Positions 25,223 through 34,063 of a stretch of 64,000 bases of DNA are shown here, in pieces; position 1 is the first letter of the stretch; every line of letters starts with the position of its first letter. The position numbers and the translations under genes are program-made. The notes beneath the pieces are model-generated. The model was not told where the DNA came from, did no database searches, and saw only the letters and a program-made list of their open reading frames with translations. This DNA comes from Rhodobacter capsulatus (GTDB lineage: Bacteria; Pseudomonadota; Alphaproteobacteria; Rhodobacterales; Rhodobacteraceae), in assembly GCF_005144475.1 (NCBI RefSeq), contig NZ_SWJZ01000026.1, positions 24,783 to 88,782 of the forward strand, written 5' to 3'.

Positions 25223-25680
25223 GGGAACCTCTGCGGTCGGGTTGCGTTCCGGAATATCTACCATGAATGTCGTGATTGCGGGTTCCAAAGACCGGCGCGG
25301 AAAGAGAAGATCCTGCCCTTTTGGGCTCCCCGGGCAGGACGCTGTTCCCGGCCGCGCCGGTGCCGCTTGTGGCGGACCGGGGAGCCGCGGCAGGTTCGTC
25401 TTGCCGCCGGATCTGCCGGGGCTGCCCGCGTCTTGGCGCCCGCGGTCGCGGATCCGGTCGCGGCCGCGGGCCGGGGCGCTGCGGGAGGAATTCTTAAAGA
25501 TTAGAAATAAAACAAAGGTTTGCGGGACGATCTTTGCCGGATCGAACAAGGCGTTCCGGCCGTCCCGGGGAACAAACTGCTAAATAACGACAGAATTAGA
25601 CGAGATTATTTTCTTGTAAAGACGACTTGTCCGGTAGAGTATTGGCCATGTTCCAACGCCTGATCAAGAAAGGATCCGTC
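25223..25680. promoter_or_regulatory. 458-base divergent intergenic region
   Basis: No credible gene. GGCTCCCCGG at 25324-25333 and CCGGGGAGCC at 25377-25386 are perfect ten-base inverted arms with a 43-base loop. The stretch 25490-25640 is unusually AT-rich for this genome and probably holds promoters for both flanking operons. TTGTAA...TAGAGT near 25614-25640 is a weak promoter candidate facing plus. Confidence 0.45.
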
Positions 25681-25923
25681 ATGACACATGCCCTGCCGAT
25701 CCCCTCCGGTCCGCGGCCGGTCAGGTTGCTGCCGATGCAGTTCGCCGCGCCGCTGCGCACCGCCGAATCCTACGGGATCGAGCCCCTCGAAGAGGCCGGT
25801 CCGATCGGCCGGGCCGCGCGCTCGGACCGGGTGTCCGGCCTCGCCGCTCCGGTCGTCTGGGGTCTGGCGGTTGCGGGCGCGATCCTGGCCTGGGGCGGCC
25901 TTGTGCTGTGGTCCGTCGCATGA
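25681..25923 (+). CDS. small membrane protein, 80 residues
   Basis: ATG 25681 follows AAAGGA. The N-terminal two thirds is soluble and the C-terminus is a single transmembrane helix (about residues 55-78, ending LVLWSVA), so a tail-anchored topology is likely. The stop overlaps the next ORF as ATGA. No family recognised. Confidence 0.6.
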   Translation: MTHALPIPSGPRPVRLLPMQFAAPLRTAESYGIEPLEEAGPIGRAARSDRVSGLAAPVVWGLAVAGAILAWGGLVLWSVA

Positions 25924-26108
25924 ACGCCGCCGCCCCGATTTACGCGGTGACGATGGTGGACACCCGCACCGATCAGCCGCATCGCGTCGGCGGCCGGGTG
26001 CAGACCCGGTTCACCCATGATCCCGAGGAAGCCCGCCGACATTTCCTGCAAAACCGCGATCCGCGGCTGTGGCGGATCGTGGTGAAGCCGCTGACCCGGC
26101 AAAGCTGA
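25920..26108 (+). CDS. 62-residue protein of unknown function
   Basis: It starts inside the stop of the 80-residue membrane protein (ATGA) and encodes a basic, soluble protein with alternating strand and helix pattern (APIYAVTMVDTRTD, then HDPEEARRHFLQNRDPRLWRIVVKPL). The overlap suggests coupling with the upstream gene. No family recognised. Confidence 0.55.
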   Translation: MNAAAPIYAVTMVDTRTDQPHRVGGRVQTRFTHDPEEARRHFLQNRDPRLWRIVVKPLTRQS

Positions 26109-26180
26109 GCGGTCGCAGGGGCGACCGTTTCGGCCCGGCATGCCGGGTGCGACATCACCCTGATCATCCTGGGGGAGCCC

Positions 26181-26504
26181 ATGATTGCCAAAGTGTTGTT
26201 GTATCTGACAACCCGCCGCCCACGGTATTGGGAACTGGCCGAGACCGGTCTTGACGGTCTGGCCGCCGATCTGGCCCGCGAGGGCTGGCGCGTCCGCTTT
26301 GCCGGGCCGCGATGGGATCTGGTCTGGACGCGGGAATGGCTGGTGCCGCATGCCTGCAATGTTCTGGTCCTGCCCGATCCGGGGCAGGGCGGCTGGGGTC
26401 ACAGCCGCTGGGCGGACCATTGCCTGCCGCCGCTGCGCGCCGGATGGCAATGGCGCACGCTGGTCGCGCAGCGGCTGCGGCATCGGTCCTTTGCCGCGAT
26501 CTGA
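26181..26504 (+). CDS. 107-residue hypothetical protein
   Basis: ATG 26181 follows GGGGGAG. The product is rich in Trp and Arg (eight Trp in 107 residues), without membrane segments or a recognised motif; a GQGGWGHSRWADHCLPP segment is notable. It lies 72 bases after the 62-residue gene and may be in the same transcript, which ends at the hairpin at 26545. Confidence 0.55.
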   Translation: MIAKVLLYLTTRRPRYWELAETGLDGLAADLAREGWRVRFAGPRWDLVWTREWLVPHACNVLVLPDPGQGGWGHSRWADHCLPPLRAGWQWRTLVAQRLRHRSFAAI

Positions 26505-26544
26505 CCCCGGAATTTTCGCCCCCGGATCTTCGCCGCCGATCTTC

Positions 26545-26575
26545 GCCCCCGCAGGGTTCGCCCGCGGGGGCTTTT
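26545..26575. terminator. rho-independent terminator
   Basis: GCCCCCGC, 11-base loop, GCGGGGGC followed by TTTT. It lies between the plus-strand small genes and the minus-strand ABC operon. Confidence 0.85.
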
Positions 26576-26580
26576 CTGAC

Positions 26581-27393
26581 TCATTGCAGCCCGAAGCTGC
26601 GCATCAGATCGCGCCGCAGCGCGACGAAATCCGGCGCGCCCCGATCGCGCGGCCGCGGCAGGGGCACCGCGATCAGCCGCGGCGGCGTTTCGGTCTCGCG
26701 CGACAGCACCAGCACCCGGTCGGCCAGATAGATTGCCTCTTCCAGATCATGGGTGACCAGGATCATCGTCACCTTTTCCTCGGCCCAGATCCGCGCCAGC
26801 TCTTCCTGCAGGGTCAGTTTCGTCATCGCATCCAGCGCCGCAAGCGGTTCATCCAGAAGCAGGATTTCCGGTTGCACCGTCAGCGCCCGGGCAATGCCCA
26901 CGCGCTGCGCCATGCCGCCCGAGAGCTGCCGCGGCAGCGCGGTCTCGAAGCGCTCCAGCCCGACAAGGCGCAGCGCATGCCGGGCCTTCGCGCGGGCCTC
27001 GGCGCGGGGCGTGCCGCGGACCTCGAGGCCGAAGGCCGCATTGTCGAGCACGCTTGCCCAGGGCAGCAGCCGCGGTTCCTGATAGATGATCGCGCGCTCG
27101 CGCCCGACGCCCGCGACCGGGCGCCCGTCGATCAGCACGCGGCCGCGGTCGGGGGTTTCAAGCCCCGCCAGCACCCGCAGAAGCGTGGTCTTGCCGCAGC
27201 CCGAGGGGCCGACGATGGCAAGGCTTTCGCCGCCGGCCACGGTCAGGTTCAGCCCGCGCAGCACCGCCAGCGCCGCGCGGTTGAGGGTGAAGGATTTGTG
27301 CAGATCCTGCACCGAAACCTCGCCGCGGGTCGCGGCGAGGGTCCGGGGCGGGACGGTCCCCGACGGGGAGGCAGGAGCGTTCGGGGCCATCAT
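26581..27393 (-). CDS. second sulfonate-type ABC transporter ATP-binding protein
   Basis: A 270-residue ABC ATPase of the SsuB group: Walker A GPSGCGKTT, Q-loop YQEPRLLPW, signature LSGGMAQRVGIARA, Walker B LLLDEP, switch THDLEEA. A 25-residue Pro/Ala-rich N-terminal leader precedes the domain, so the true start may be slightly downstream. Last gene of the operon monooxygenase, permease, binding protein, ATPase. Confidence 0.9.
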   Translation of the reverse strand: MMAPNAPASPSGTVPPRTLAATRGEVSVQDLHKSFTLNRAALAVLRGLNLTVAGGESLAIVGPSGCGKTTLLRVLAGLETPDRGRVLIDGRPVAGVGRERAIIYQEPRLLPWASVLDNAAFGLEVRGTPRAEARAKARHALRLVGLERFETALPRQLSGGMAQRVGIARALTVQPEILLLDEPLAALDAMTKLTLQEELARIWAEEKVTMILVTHDLEEAIYLADRVLVLSRETETPPRLIAVPLPRPRDRGAPDFVALRRDLMRSFGLQ

Positions 27394-27397
27394 CGCC

Positions 27398-28378
27398 TCA
27401 GTTCGTGGCCGGGGCCGGGGCTTCGGCCGATTGGTAAAGGATGTCGGCCGCCGCGATCTTGCCCGGGGCGATCTTGCCCTCGCGCGTCAGGATGTCGATC
27501 CAGAATTGCAGATCGCGGGTCGTGGCAAGGCCGCCCTCGCGCACGCCATAGCCCGCAAAGTATTGCGCCACCTCGGGATTTTCGTCACGTTCCTGCAGCA
27601 CCCGGGCAAAGATCGCCTTCGTCTCCTCGGGATGGCTGCGGGCGTAATCCAGCGCCTTCGTCGCGCCATCGACAAAGGCGCGGGCCTCGGCCGGATGGGC
27701 GTCGATCCAGTCGCGGCGCAGCACGGCAAAGCCGCCCGCGATCTCGCCCAGCACGTCGGTATCGTCAAAGACCGCGCGCAGCCCGCCCTTTTGCCGCGCG
27801 GCGCCCTCGAAGGTGGTCTGCCAGTAGCCGAAAGCCGACACATCGACCTGACCCGCGCGCAGCACCTGTTCCAGCTGCGGCCCGGGCACGACGACCAGGT
27901 TCGCGGCATCTTCGGGCAGGCCCTTTTGATGCAAAGCCTCGCGCACGACATAATCCAGATGCGCGCCGAGCGTGTTCACCGCGATCGTATGGCCGGGCAG
28001 ATCGGCGATGGTCCTGATCGGGCTGTCGTCGCGCACGTAAAAGATCGATTGCGAGGCGTCGTTGATGCCGTTCGTCGGGAAAACCGCCACGAAATCATTG
28101 CCGCCCGCGATCGCGTTCAGCACCGCGGGCGTCGCGGCCGAGCCGATATCGGCGCTGCCGCCCGCCAGCGCGATCAGCGTTTCCGGCCCGCCCGTGGCAT
28201 AGCCGAGGTTTTCCAGCGTGATCCCGGCGGCGTCGTAATAGCCCAGTTCCGCGGCCAGCTCGAAGGCGGCCAGCCCGCCGTGATTGGGCAGATAGCGCAG
28301 CGTCACCGGATCGGCGGCGGCGGAAAGCGCGGTGCCGGAGAGCAGCGCGGCAAGGGCGAGAGAGCGAAGGTGGGTCAT
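27398..28378 (-). CDS. sulfonate-type ABC transporter substrate-binding protein
   Basis: A 326-residue periplasmic protein with a Sec signal (HLRSLALAALLSGTALSAAADP) and the SsuA/TauA fold; GYATGGPETLIALAGGSADIG near residue 60 is typical. ATG 28378 is preceded by AGACAGACAG, the same leader as the other SsuA-like gene at 16710. The specific substrate is unknown; the linked FMN monooxygenase suggests a sulfonate, sulfone or thioether. Confidence 0.9.
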   Translation of the reverse strand: MTHLRSLALAALLSGTALSAAADPVTLRYLPNHGGLAAFELAAELGYYDAAGITLENLGYATGGPETLIALAGGSADIGSAATPAVLNAIAGGNDFVAVFPTNGINDASQSIFYVRDDSPIRTIADLPGHTIAVNTLGAHLDYVVREALHQKGLPEDAANLVVVPGPQLEQVLRAGQVDVSAFGYWQTTFEGAARQKGGLRAVFDDTDVLGEIAGGFAVLRRDWIDAHPAEARAFVDGATKALDYARSHPEETKAIFARVLQERDENPEVAQYFAGYGVREGGLATTRDLQFWIDILTREGKIAPGKIAAADILYQSAEAPAPATN

Positions 28379-28410
28379 CTGTCTGTCTTTCGGTTGCAAA
28401 GGGGGAAGGG

Positions 28411-29262
28411 TCAGCGCGGCTCGGACCAGCGGCAGAACCGGGCCTGGGCGGCCACAAGCGCGGCGTTCAGCGCGAGGCCAAGGAAGGCGAGAAGAAAGAT
28501 CGCGGCGAACATCAGATCGGTGCGGAAGTTGAACTGCGCGTTCATCACCTGAAAGCCGAGACCCTTGTTCGCGCCGATCATCTCGGCCGCGATCAAGAGC
28601 AAAAGCGCCGTGGTGCCCGAGAGCCTGAGCCCGACAAAGATCGCGGGCACCGCCGCGGGCAGGATCACCCGGGCGAAAAGCGTCAACCGCCCGGCGCCGA
28701 AACTGCGTGCCATTTCAAGCAGTTTGCCATCGACCTGCTGCACCCCGCCGATGGTGGCGAGCAGGATCGGAAAGAGGCTTGCCCAGAAGATCACGAAGAC
28801 CTTCGAGGTCTCGCCCAAGCCCAGCAGCAGGATGAAGACCGGATAAAGCGCCAGCGCCGAGGTTTGGCGAAAGAGTTGCAAGATCGGGTCAAGCGCGCGC
28901 TCCACCCCCGGCATCTGCCCCATCGCGAGGCCGAGCGGCACCCCCACCGCGACCGAGGCGGCAAAGGCGATCCCCGCCCGTTGCAGGCTGATCGCGATGT
29001 CATCGAGCAGCGCCCCCGACACGATCCCCTGCCACAGCGTCGCCGCGATCCGGTCGAGCGGCGGGAAGACCGAGGGGTTCAGCCATCCCGCGGTGGATGC
29101 GATCTGCCAGAGCGCCAGAAAGCCCACCAGCAGCCCGTAGCGGGTAAAGACCCGCGCGGCGGCCTCAAGCCCCCGGCGCAGATTGGCGCCAGAGAGCGGG
29201 GGCAGCGGGCGTTCCGGGGTTTCGATCGGCGGAACCGAGATTTCAAGCCCTTGAAATGCCAT
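28411..29262 (-). CDS. sulfonate-type ABC transporter permease
   Basis: A 283-residue permease with about six helices and the EAA-like loop ([24 protein letters not shown]). Its start codon directly abuts the monooxygenase stop with no gap, so translation is coupled. The first 35 residues are a soluble Pro-rich leader. Confidence 0.9.
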   Translation of the reverse strand: MAFQGLEISVPPIETPERPLPPLSGANLRRGLEAAARVFTRYGLLVGFLALWQIASTAGWLNPSVFPPLDRIAATLWQGIVSGALLDDIAISLQRAGIAFAASVAVGVPLGLAMGQMPGVERALDPILQLFRQTSALALYPVFILLLGLGETSKVFVIFWASLFPILLATIGGVQQVDGKLLEMARSFGAGRLTLFARVILPAAVPAIFVGLRLSGTTALLLLIAAEMIGANKGLGFQVMNAQFNFRTDLMFAAIFLLAFLGLALNAALVAAQARFCRWSEPR

Positions 29263-30633
29263 CTATTCCGCCGCCTGTGTGCTGCGCCGGGCCTGCGCCC
29301 AGCGGGTTTCGGGGAAGGGCAGGCCAAGGTTCTCGCGCAGGGTGCGGCCCTCGTATTCGGTGCGGAACAGGCCGCGGCGCTGCAGCTCGGGGATCACCAG
29401 ATCGACGAAATCGGTCAGTCCCGTCGGCAGCCACGGCGGCAGGATGTTGAAGCCGTCGGCGCCTTCGTTTTCCAGCCAGTCCTGCAGCGTGTCGGCGATG
29501 GTCTCGGCCGTGCCGACCAGTGTCAGATGCCCGCGCGCCGAGGCAACCCATTGGTAAAGCTGGCGGATCGTGAAGCCATGTTCATCGGCGATGGCGCGGA
29601 TCAGGGCCTGGCGCGATTTCATCCCCTCGGTCGGCGGCGCGGGCGGCAGCGGCCCGTCCAGATCGTAACCGCGCAGATCGAGCGTGCCGCCAGTGAGCCC
29701 GTTCAAAAGCGCGACGCCATCTTCGGGCAGGATGAGCGCCGTCAGCCGGTCGTATTTCTCCTGCGCTTCGTCAAGCGTGCGCCCGACAAAGGGCGAGACC
29801 CCGGGCATGATCAGCAGATGATCGGGGCTGCGCCCCAGCCCGCGCGCCCGCGCCTTGATGTCGCGATAAAATTCCTGCGCCGTTTCAAGGTGTTGATGCG
29901 CGGTGAAAATCACCTCGGCATGGGCGGCGGCAAAGCCGCGGCCGTCCTCGGACTGGCCCGCCTGCACGATCACCGGATGGCCCTGCGGGCTGCGCGAGAC
30001 GTTGAGCGGCCCCTTGACCTGAAAATGCGCGCCCTTGTGATTGGCCGCGTGCAGCTTGTCCGCGTCGAAGAACTGCCCCGTCGCCTTGTCGCGCACGAAG
30101 GCGTCATCCTCGAAACTGTCCCAAAGCGCCTTCACCACCGCGACATGTTCATGCGCGCGGGCATAGCGCTCGGCATGGGGCAGCTGGGTGTCGCGGTTGA
30201 AATTCTGCGCCGTGGCGTCGCCCGTGGTGGTGACGACGTTCCAGCCGGTCCGGCCCGCGGTGATCAGGTCAAGCGAGGCGAATTTGCGGGCAAGCGTATA
30301 GGGTTCCTCGTAGGTGGTCGAGGCGGTGGCGATGAAGCCGAGCTGTTTCGTGTGCTGCGAGAGCGCGGCGAACAGCGTCACCGGCTCGAAGCCCGCGACC
30401 TTGGCGTTGCCGCCCTCGATGCCGCCGCCGAAGCTGACCGAGAGGCCGTCGGCGAGGAAATAGGCGTCGAACAGCCCGCGTTCGGCCTCCTTGGCGAGCT
30501 GGATGTGAAAGGCGAGACTGGTCGCGCCATCCGAGGGCTGGTCGGGCTGGCGCCAGGCGGCGATGTGCTGACCGCCACCGGGCAGGAAGGCGCCAAGGCG
30601 CAGTTTGCGTTTCGGGTGGATATTCGTGGTCAC
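29263..30633 (-). CDS. FMN-dependent monooxygenase, NtaA/SnaA/DszA family
   Basis: A 456-residue luciferase-like flavin monooxygenase. Hallmarks are RKLRLGAFLPGGGQHIAAWR at the N-terminus, TAGRTGWNVVTT near residue 140 and HPVIVQAGQSEDGRGFAA near 225. It uses FMNH2 from a separate reductase to oxygenate its substrate. Family members attack sulfones, sulfides (DMS monooxygenase, DszA) or aminopolycarboxylates (NtaA). The GTG start at 30633 is preceded by AGGAG. Linkage to a sulfonate-type transporter favours an organosulfur substrate. No flavin reductase is adjacent. Confidence 0.88.
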   Translation of the reverse strand: MTTNIHPKRKLRLGAFLPGGGQHIAAWRQPDQPSDGATSLAFHIQLAKEAERGLFDAYFLADGLSVSFGGGIEGGNAKVAGFEPVTLFAALSQHTKQLGFIATASTTYEEPYTLARKFASLDLITAGRTGWNVVTTTGDATAQNFNRDTQLPHAERYARAHEHVAVVKALWDSFEDDAFVRDKATGQFFDADKLHAANHKGAHFQVKGPLNVSRSPQGHPVIVQAGQSEDGRGFAAAHAEVIFTAHQHLETAQEFYRDIKARARGLGRSPDHLLIMPGVSPFVGRTLDEAQEKYDRLTALILPEDGVALLNGLTGGTLDLRGYDLDGPLPPAPPTEGMKSRQALIRAIADEHGFTIRQLYQWVASARGHLTLVGTAETIADTLQDWLENEGADGFNILPPWLPTGLTDFVDLVIPELQRRGLFRTEYEGRTLRENLGLPFPETRWAQARRSTQAAE

Positions 30634-30991
30634 GGGGGATCTCCTGAGGGGCAAGAAAGGGGCCCGTCGCGGGCGGCGACGAGGGGGGCGGGTCCGGAAG
30701 GGGGGATCGGGGGGCTTTGCTGGCGGCTTGCGCCGCGGCGGCGTCAGGCCCTGCGGTCAGCGCCGCAGCGGCAGAGCCCGGCCGCGCAACCGACGCGGCA
30801 CAGGGGGAACGAAAGCGCGGGCATGGGGGCTCCAAAACACGATTTGTCTTGTCGTGTAATCTGGCATCTCTTGCGGTTTGGAGCCATTCCAAATTTGCGG
30901 GCCGGGACGACTGCGGGCTTCTTCGTCAGGGCGTCGGGGCGGAAGTTCCTTCCTGACCGCGGTTCGCGGCCGCGCCCGAAACCGGCAGGCG
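30634..30991. promoter_or_regulatory. upstream region of the monooxygenase operon
   Basis: The 358 bases between the monooxygenase start and the amidotransferase end hold no credible gene. The part near the start is Gly/Ala-coding-like but has no supported ORF. The nested dyad at 30828-30885 is annotated separately. Confidence 0.45.
30828..30885. promoter_or_regulatory. nested inverted repeat upstream of monooxygenase operon
   Basis: Outer arms GGCTCCAAA (30828-30836) and TTTGGAGCC (30877-30885) are perfect nine-base inverted repeats. Inside them ACACGA (30837-30842) and TCGTGT (30852-30857) form a second perfect dyad. It lies 195 bases upstream of the GTG start in a local AT-rich patch. Likely an operator; the inner half-site ACACG also occurs in the dyad at 16779. 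Confidence 0.55.
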
Positions 30992-31708
30992 TCAGCCCGC
31001 CATCGCCGCCGCAAGGGCGGCGTTCATCTGCGCGGCCGTGGCGCGGAAGGCGCCCAGATGCGGCGCGACCTCGGCCGCAAGCCCCGCCGCGCGGGTGTCG
31101 CCCAAGGCGCGGCGCAGGCTTTCGGCATAGGCGGGGATCTCCTGCCAGTCGGCCACCGTGGTTTCGGTGATCTCGATGTGGAACTGCATCCCCCAGGCGT
31201 GGCGCCCCCAGCGGATCGCCTGCGCGCCGCAGGCGTCGTTTTCCGCCAGCACCACCGCGCCCTCGGGCAGGGTCACGATCTCGGCGCCATGCCATTGAAA
31301 GCTTTGCAACCGCGCGGGCAAGTGCCCGAAGATCGGGTCCGCCGCCCCGGCCGCGGTGCGGCGGACCTCGCCCAGGCCGACCTCGGGCGCGGCCATCGGC
31401 CCGACCGTGCCGCCCAGCGCCTCGGCCAGCAGCTGATGCCCCAGGCAGATGCCCAGATAGGGCCGCCCGAGATCCACGACCCAGGTCCGGATCGCGGCCA
31501 GTTCGGCGCGCATCCAGGCCAGCTCGTGCTTTTGCCACAGATCCTGCGGCCCGCCCATCGCCACCAGAAGATCGAACTCCGCAAGCGGCGGGATCGGGTC
31601 GCCCGCGTCAAGCTCGACGGTGGTCAGCAGATGCCCCGCCGCCGCCCAAAGATCGCGCAGGGTTCCGGGGTGTTCGACGGCAAGGTGCTGGAAAACAAGG
31701 ATATTCAT
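30992..31708 (-). CDS. class I glutamine amidotransferase-like protein
   Basis: A 238-residue single-domain glutaminase fold with nucleophile Cys in GICLGHQLLAE, and the His/Glu pair in MQFHIEITE, so the catalytic triad is complete. LVAMGGPQDLW near residue 50 is typical of stand-alone GATase1 proteins that resemble the GMP-synthase glutaminase domain. It is monocistronic, 358 bases upstream of the monooxygenase on the same strand. Actual acceptor unknown; some relatives hydrolyse gamma-glutamyl compounds. Confidence 0.85.
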   Translation of the reverse strand: MNILVFQHLAVEHPGTLRDLWAAAGHLLTTVELDAGDPIPPLAEFDLLVAMGGPQDLWQKHELAWMRAELAAIRTWVVDLGRPYLGICLGHQLLAEALGGTVGPMAAPEVGLGEVRRTAAGAADPIFGHLPARLQSFQWHGAEIVTLPEGAVVLAENDACGAQAIRWGRHAWGMQFHIEITETTVADWQEIPAYAESLRRALGDTRAAGLAAEVAPHLGAFRATAAQMNAALAAAMAG

Positions 31709-32207
31709 CGGGTCTCCGGGGGCGCAGGCACGCGTGAGGCGCAGGGATGGGGGGCGCAGGGATGGGGGGCGTCAGCCGCCGCGCGCGGTTGGCCAAAGAC
31801 CTGGTCTTCTCCGCCCCGAAGGCCCCGTCCGCAGCAGAAAGTCCCCCGTCGCCGCTTCGGCCCGATATCGCGCGTGAACGGACCCTCGGGCCCCGAAAGC
31901 CGGGTTGCAGGCGTGACGGCGAGGGGGGCGGCAAGAGGGGCGGCACGTGGCACGGTGTCTGTCCTGCATTGGCGCGGGCGCGGGGATCTGTTCGCTATGG
32001 GGTTGGACTACACAGCGATCGGCGGCGCTTGTCCAGCCCGCAAAACCGACCGGCGGTTGTCGCGCGCAAAAGCCTTGCCATCTTGGCCGTTCTCGTCCTG
32101 TCCGCCGCTGCGACGCGGGCCGAAGCTCTTGTGATCGGCGCGGGCGGCGGCGTCGGGTCTTGCCGGTCCGCCGGGGCGGATCATGCCGCGCCGACCTGTC
32201 CGCGCGC
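31709..32207. other. 499-base intergenic region with a short tandem repeat
   Basis: It holds the divergent promoters of the amidotransferase and the glycosyltransferase. GCAGGGATGGGGGGC is repeated twice in tandem at 31741-31770. A plus-strand frame ending at 32211 reads like a secretion signal (ARKSLAILAVLVLSAAATRAEA, coded near 32070-32130) but has no clear start codon, so it is not called a gene. Confidence 0.4.
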
Positions 32208-33206
32208 ATGATTGACGCCGCCCGCAGTCCATGCGACGAACTCAGGGATCTGCCCGTCCGGCTTGCAGATCCGGGGGGGCGCCTCTTGCCGCTAAATGTT
32301 CTTTTCCACCGCGATTACAAGACGTTCTCGGGTGGGCATCTGAAGGTCTGGGACTACTACCAGCACACGCGCGCCTGCGATCGCTATCGCGCGCAGGTCT
32401 ATCTTGCCCCGAACGCGGCGCCCGGGGCGCCCTGGGAGGGCGATCCCGGCCTTGTCGATCACTACGATCCCACGCGCGCCGACATCCTTTTCCTTGCGGG
32501 ACTGGACTGGACGGCGCTGGCCGCGCATCCGGGCATCGAGGACCGGATCCCGGTGGTCAATCTGGTGCAGGGGCTGCGCCATGCCATGCCGCATATGCCG
32601 CATTTCGGCTTTCTGTCGCGCCGGGCCACCAGGATTTGCGTCAGCCAGGCCGTGGCAGAGGCGCTGCAGGCCACCGGGATCTGCAACGGTCCGATCCATG
32701 TCATCCCGAACGGGATCGACTTCGGTGTGCTGCCCGACAGCGCGACGGCCAGCGCTTGCGACATCTTCATCAGCGGCGCGAAGCGGCCGAAGCTGGCCGC
32801 GGCGCTGGCGGCGCGGCTGCAGGCCGAGGGCTACCGGGTCCATCTGCAGATCCCGCCGCTGCCGCGGCCCGAGTTTCTGGCCCGGATGGCCCGCGCGCCG
32901 ATTGCCGTGCTGCTGCCGCAGCCGCAGGAGGGGTTCTATCTTCCCGCGCTGGAAGCCATGGCGCTGGGCCGGGTGGTGATCTGCCCCGATTGCGGCGGCA
33001 ACCGGTCGTTCTGCATCGACCGGGTGACGGCGCTGATGCCGCCCGCCGCGCTTGCGCCGCTGGCGCAGGCGGTGGCAGAGGCCAGCCGCAGTCCGGGGCT
33101 TGCGCAAGCCCTGCGTCAGAGGGCAAAAGAGATCAGCAAGATACATGATATCCGCGCCGAACGGGCGGCCTTCCTCGACCTTCTTCGACATATCGGACCA
33201 CAATGA
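32208..33206 (+). CDS. GT4-type glycosyltransferase
   Basis: A 332-residue protein of the GT-B fold. VIPNGIDFGVLP near residue 165 and the donor-binding motif QEGFYLPALEAMALGRVV near 242 mark a GT4 family member, intact through the C-terminus. The start is uncertain because no strong ribosome site precedes ATG 32208. It overlaps the following sulfotransferase by four bases, so sugar transfer and sulfation probably act on one product such as a sulfated surface glycan or glycolipid (inference). Confidence 0.82.
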   Translation: MIDAARSPCDELRDLPVRLADPGGRLLPLNVLFHRDYKTFSGGHLKVWDYYQHTRACDRYRAQVYLAPNAAPGAPWEGDPGLVDHYDPTRADILFLAGLDWTALAAHPGIEDRIPVVNLVQGLRHAMPHMPHFGFLSRRATRICVSQAVAEALQATGICNGPIHVIPNGIDFGVLPDSATASACDIFISGAKRPKLAAALAARLQAEGYRVHLQIPPLPRPEFLARMARAPIAVLLPQPQEGFYLPALEAMALGRVVICPDCGGNRSFCIDRVTALMPPAALAPLAQAVAEASRSPGLAQALRQRAKEISKIHDIRAERAAFLDLLRHIGPQ

Positions 33207-34063
33207 CGACCGACCCCACAAGGGATATCCTGATCACCGGGCTGCCGCGCGCGGGCACGACCCTGACCTGCCATCTGCTGAACAAGCTTGCGAACTGCGT
33301 GGCGCTGCACGAGCCGATCGACCCCGGGATGCTTGCCGGGCTGGAGCCCGAGGCGCTGCGGAGGGCGTTGCGGCAATTCTGCACCGCGCAGCGCGGGCAG
33401 ATCCTGACCACCGGCACCGCGACCAGCAAGGCCTGGCGGGGATCGGTGCCCAGCAATCCGCTGGCCGATCTGGATGAGCAGGGCCGCCGCAAGCGCGTGC
33501 TGGACGGCCGGGAAATCGTGGTCTCCAACGTCGATCGCGCCGATTTCCGTCTTTTCGTCAAGCAAAACGCCTTTTTCACCGCCGCGCTGCCGGTGCTGAC
33601 GCCGCAGTTCCGCTGCTGGGCCATCCTGCGCAATCCGTTGGCGGTGCTTCTGTCGTGGCGCACGGCGCAGATGCCGGTGACCGAGGGGCGCCTGCCCGCC
33701 GCCGAACAGCTCGATGCGGGGCTGGCGGCGGCGATCGCGGCCGAACCGGACCGGCTGGAACGACAGTTCATTCTGCTCGATTTCTGCTTCGCGCAGTATC
33801 GCCGGCTCCTGCCCGGGCAGACGATCCGCTACGAGGATATCATCCGCTCCGGCGGCGCCGCCCTGTCGGTGCTGGCGCCTGCGGCGGCGGCGCTGTGCGA
33901 GCCGCTGCAATCGCGCAACCGGCTGGGCCTGCGCAGCGATCCCGCGGCGCAAGATATCACCGCACGGCTGCTGGAACGGGACTCGCCCTGCTGGTCCTTT
34001 TATGACCGCGCCGAGGTCGAGGTGCTGGCGCGGGCCGATCAGCCGGCCATCGGCTCGGCGTAA
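33203..34063 (+). CDS. sulfotransferase-like protein
   Basis: A 286-residue protein with the 5'-phosphosulfate-binding loop ILITGLPRAGTTLTCHLL at its N-terminus and an arginine-serine-like 3'-phosphate region (WAILRNPLAVLLSWR) near residue 140. These are marks of PAPS-dependent sulfotransferases of bacterial glycan type. The start overlaps the glycosyltransferase stop (ATGA). The 3' end overlaps the converging second sulfotransferase gene by 25 bases. Acceptor unknown. Confidence 0.8.
   Translation: MTTDPTRDILITGLPRAGTTLTCHLLNKLANCVALHEPIDPGMLAGLEPEALRRALRQFCTAQRGQILTTGTATSKAWRGSVPSNPLADLDEQGRRKRVLDGREIVVSNVDRADFRLFVKQNAFFTAALPVLTPQFRCWAILRNPLAVLLSWRTAQMPVTEGRLPAAEQLDAGLAAAIAAEPDRLERQFILLDFCFAQYRRLLPGQTIRYEDIIRSGGAALSVLAPAAAALCEPLQSRNRLGLRSDPAAQDITARLLERDSPCWSFYDRAEVEVLARADQPAIGSA

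Noticed and set aside
32062..32211. Possible short secreted protein upstream of the glycosyltransferase
   Set aside because: It has a signal-peptide-like stretch but no start codon or ribosome site in frame, and it is out of frame with the supported gene.
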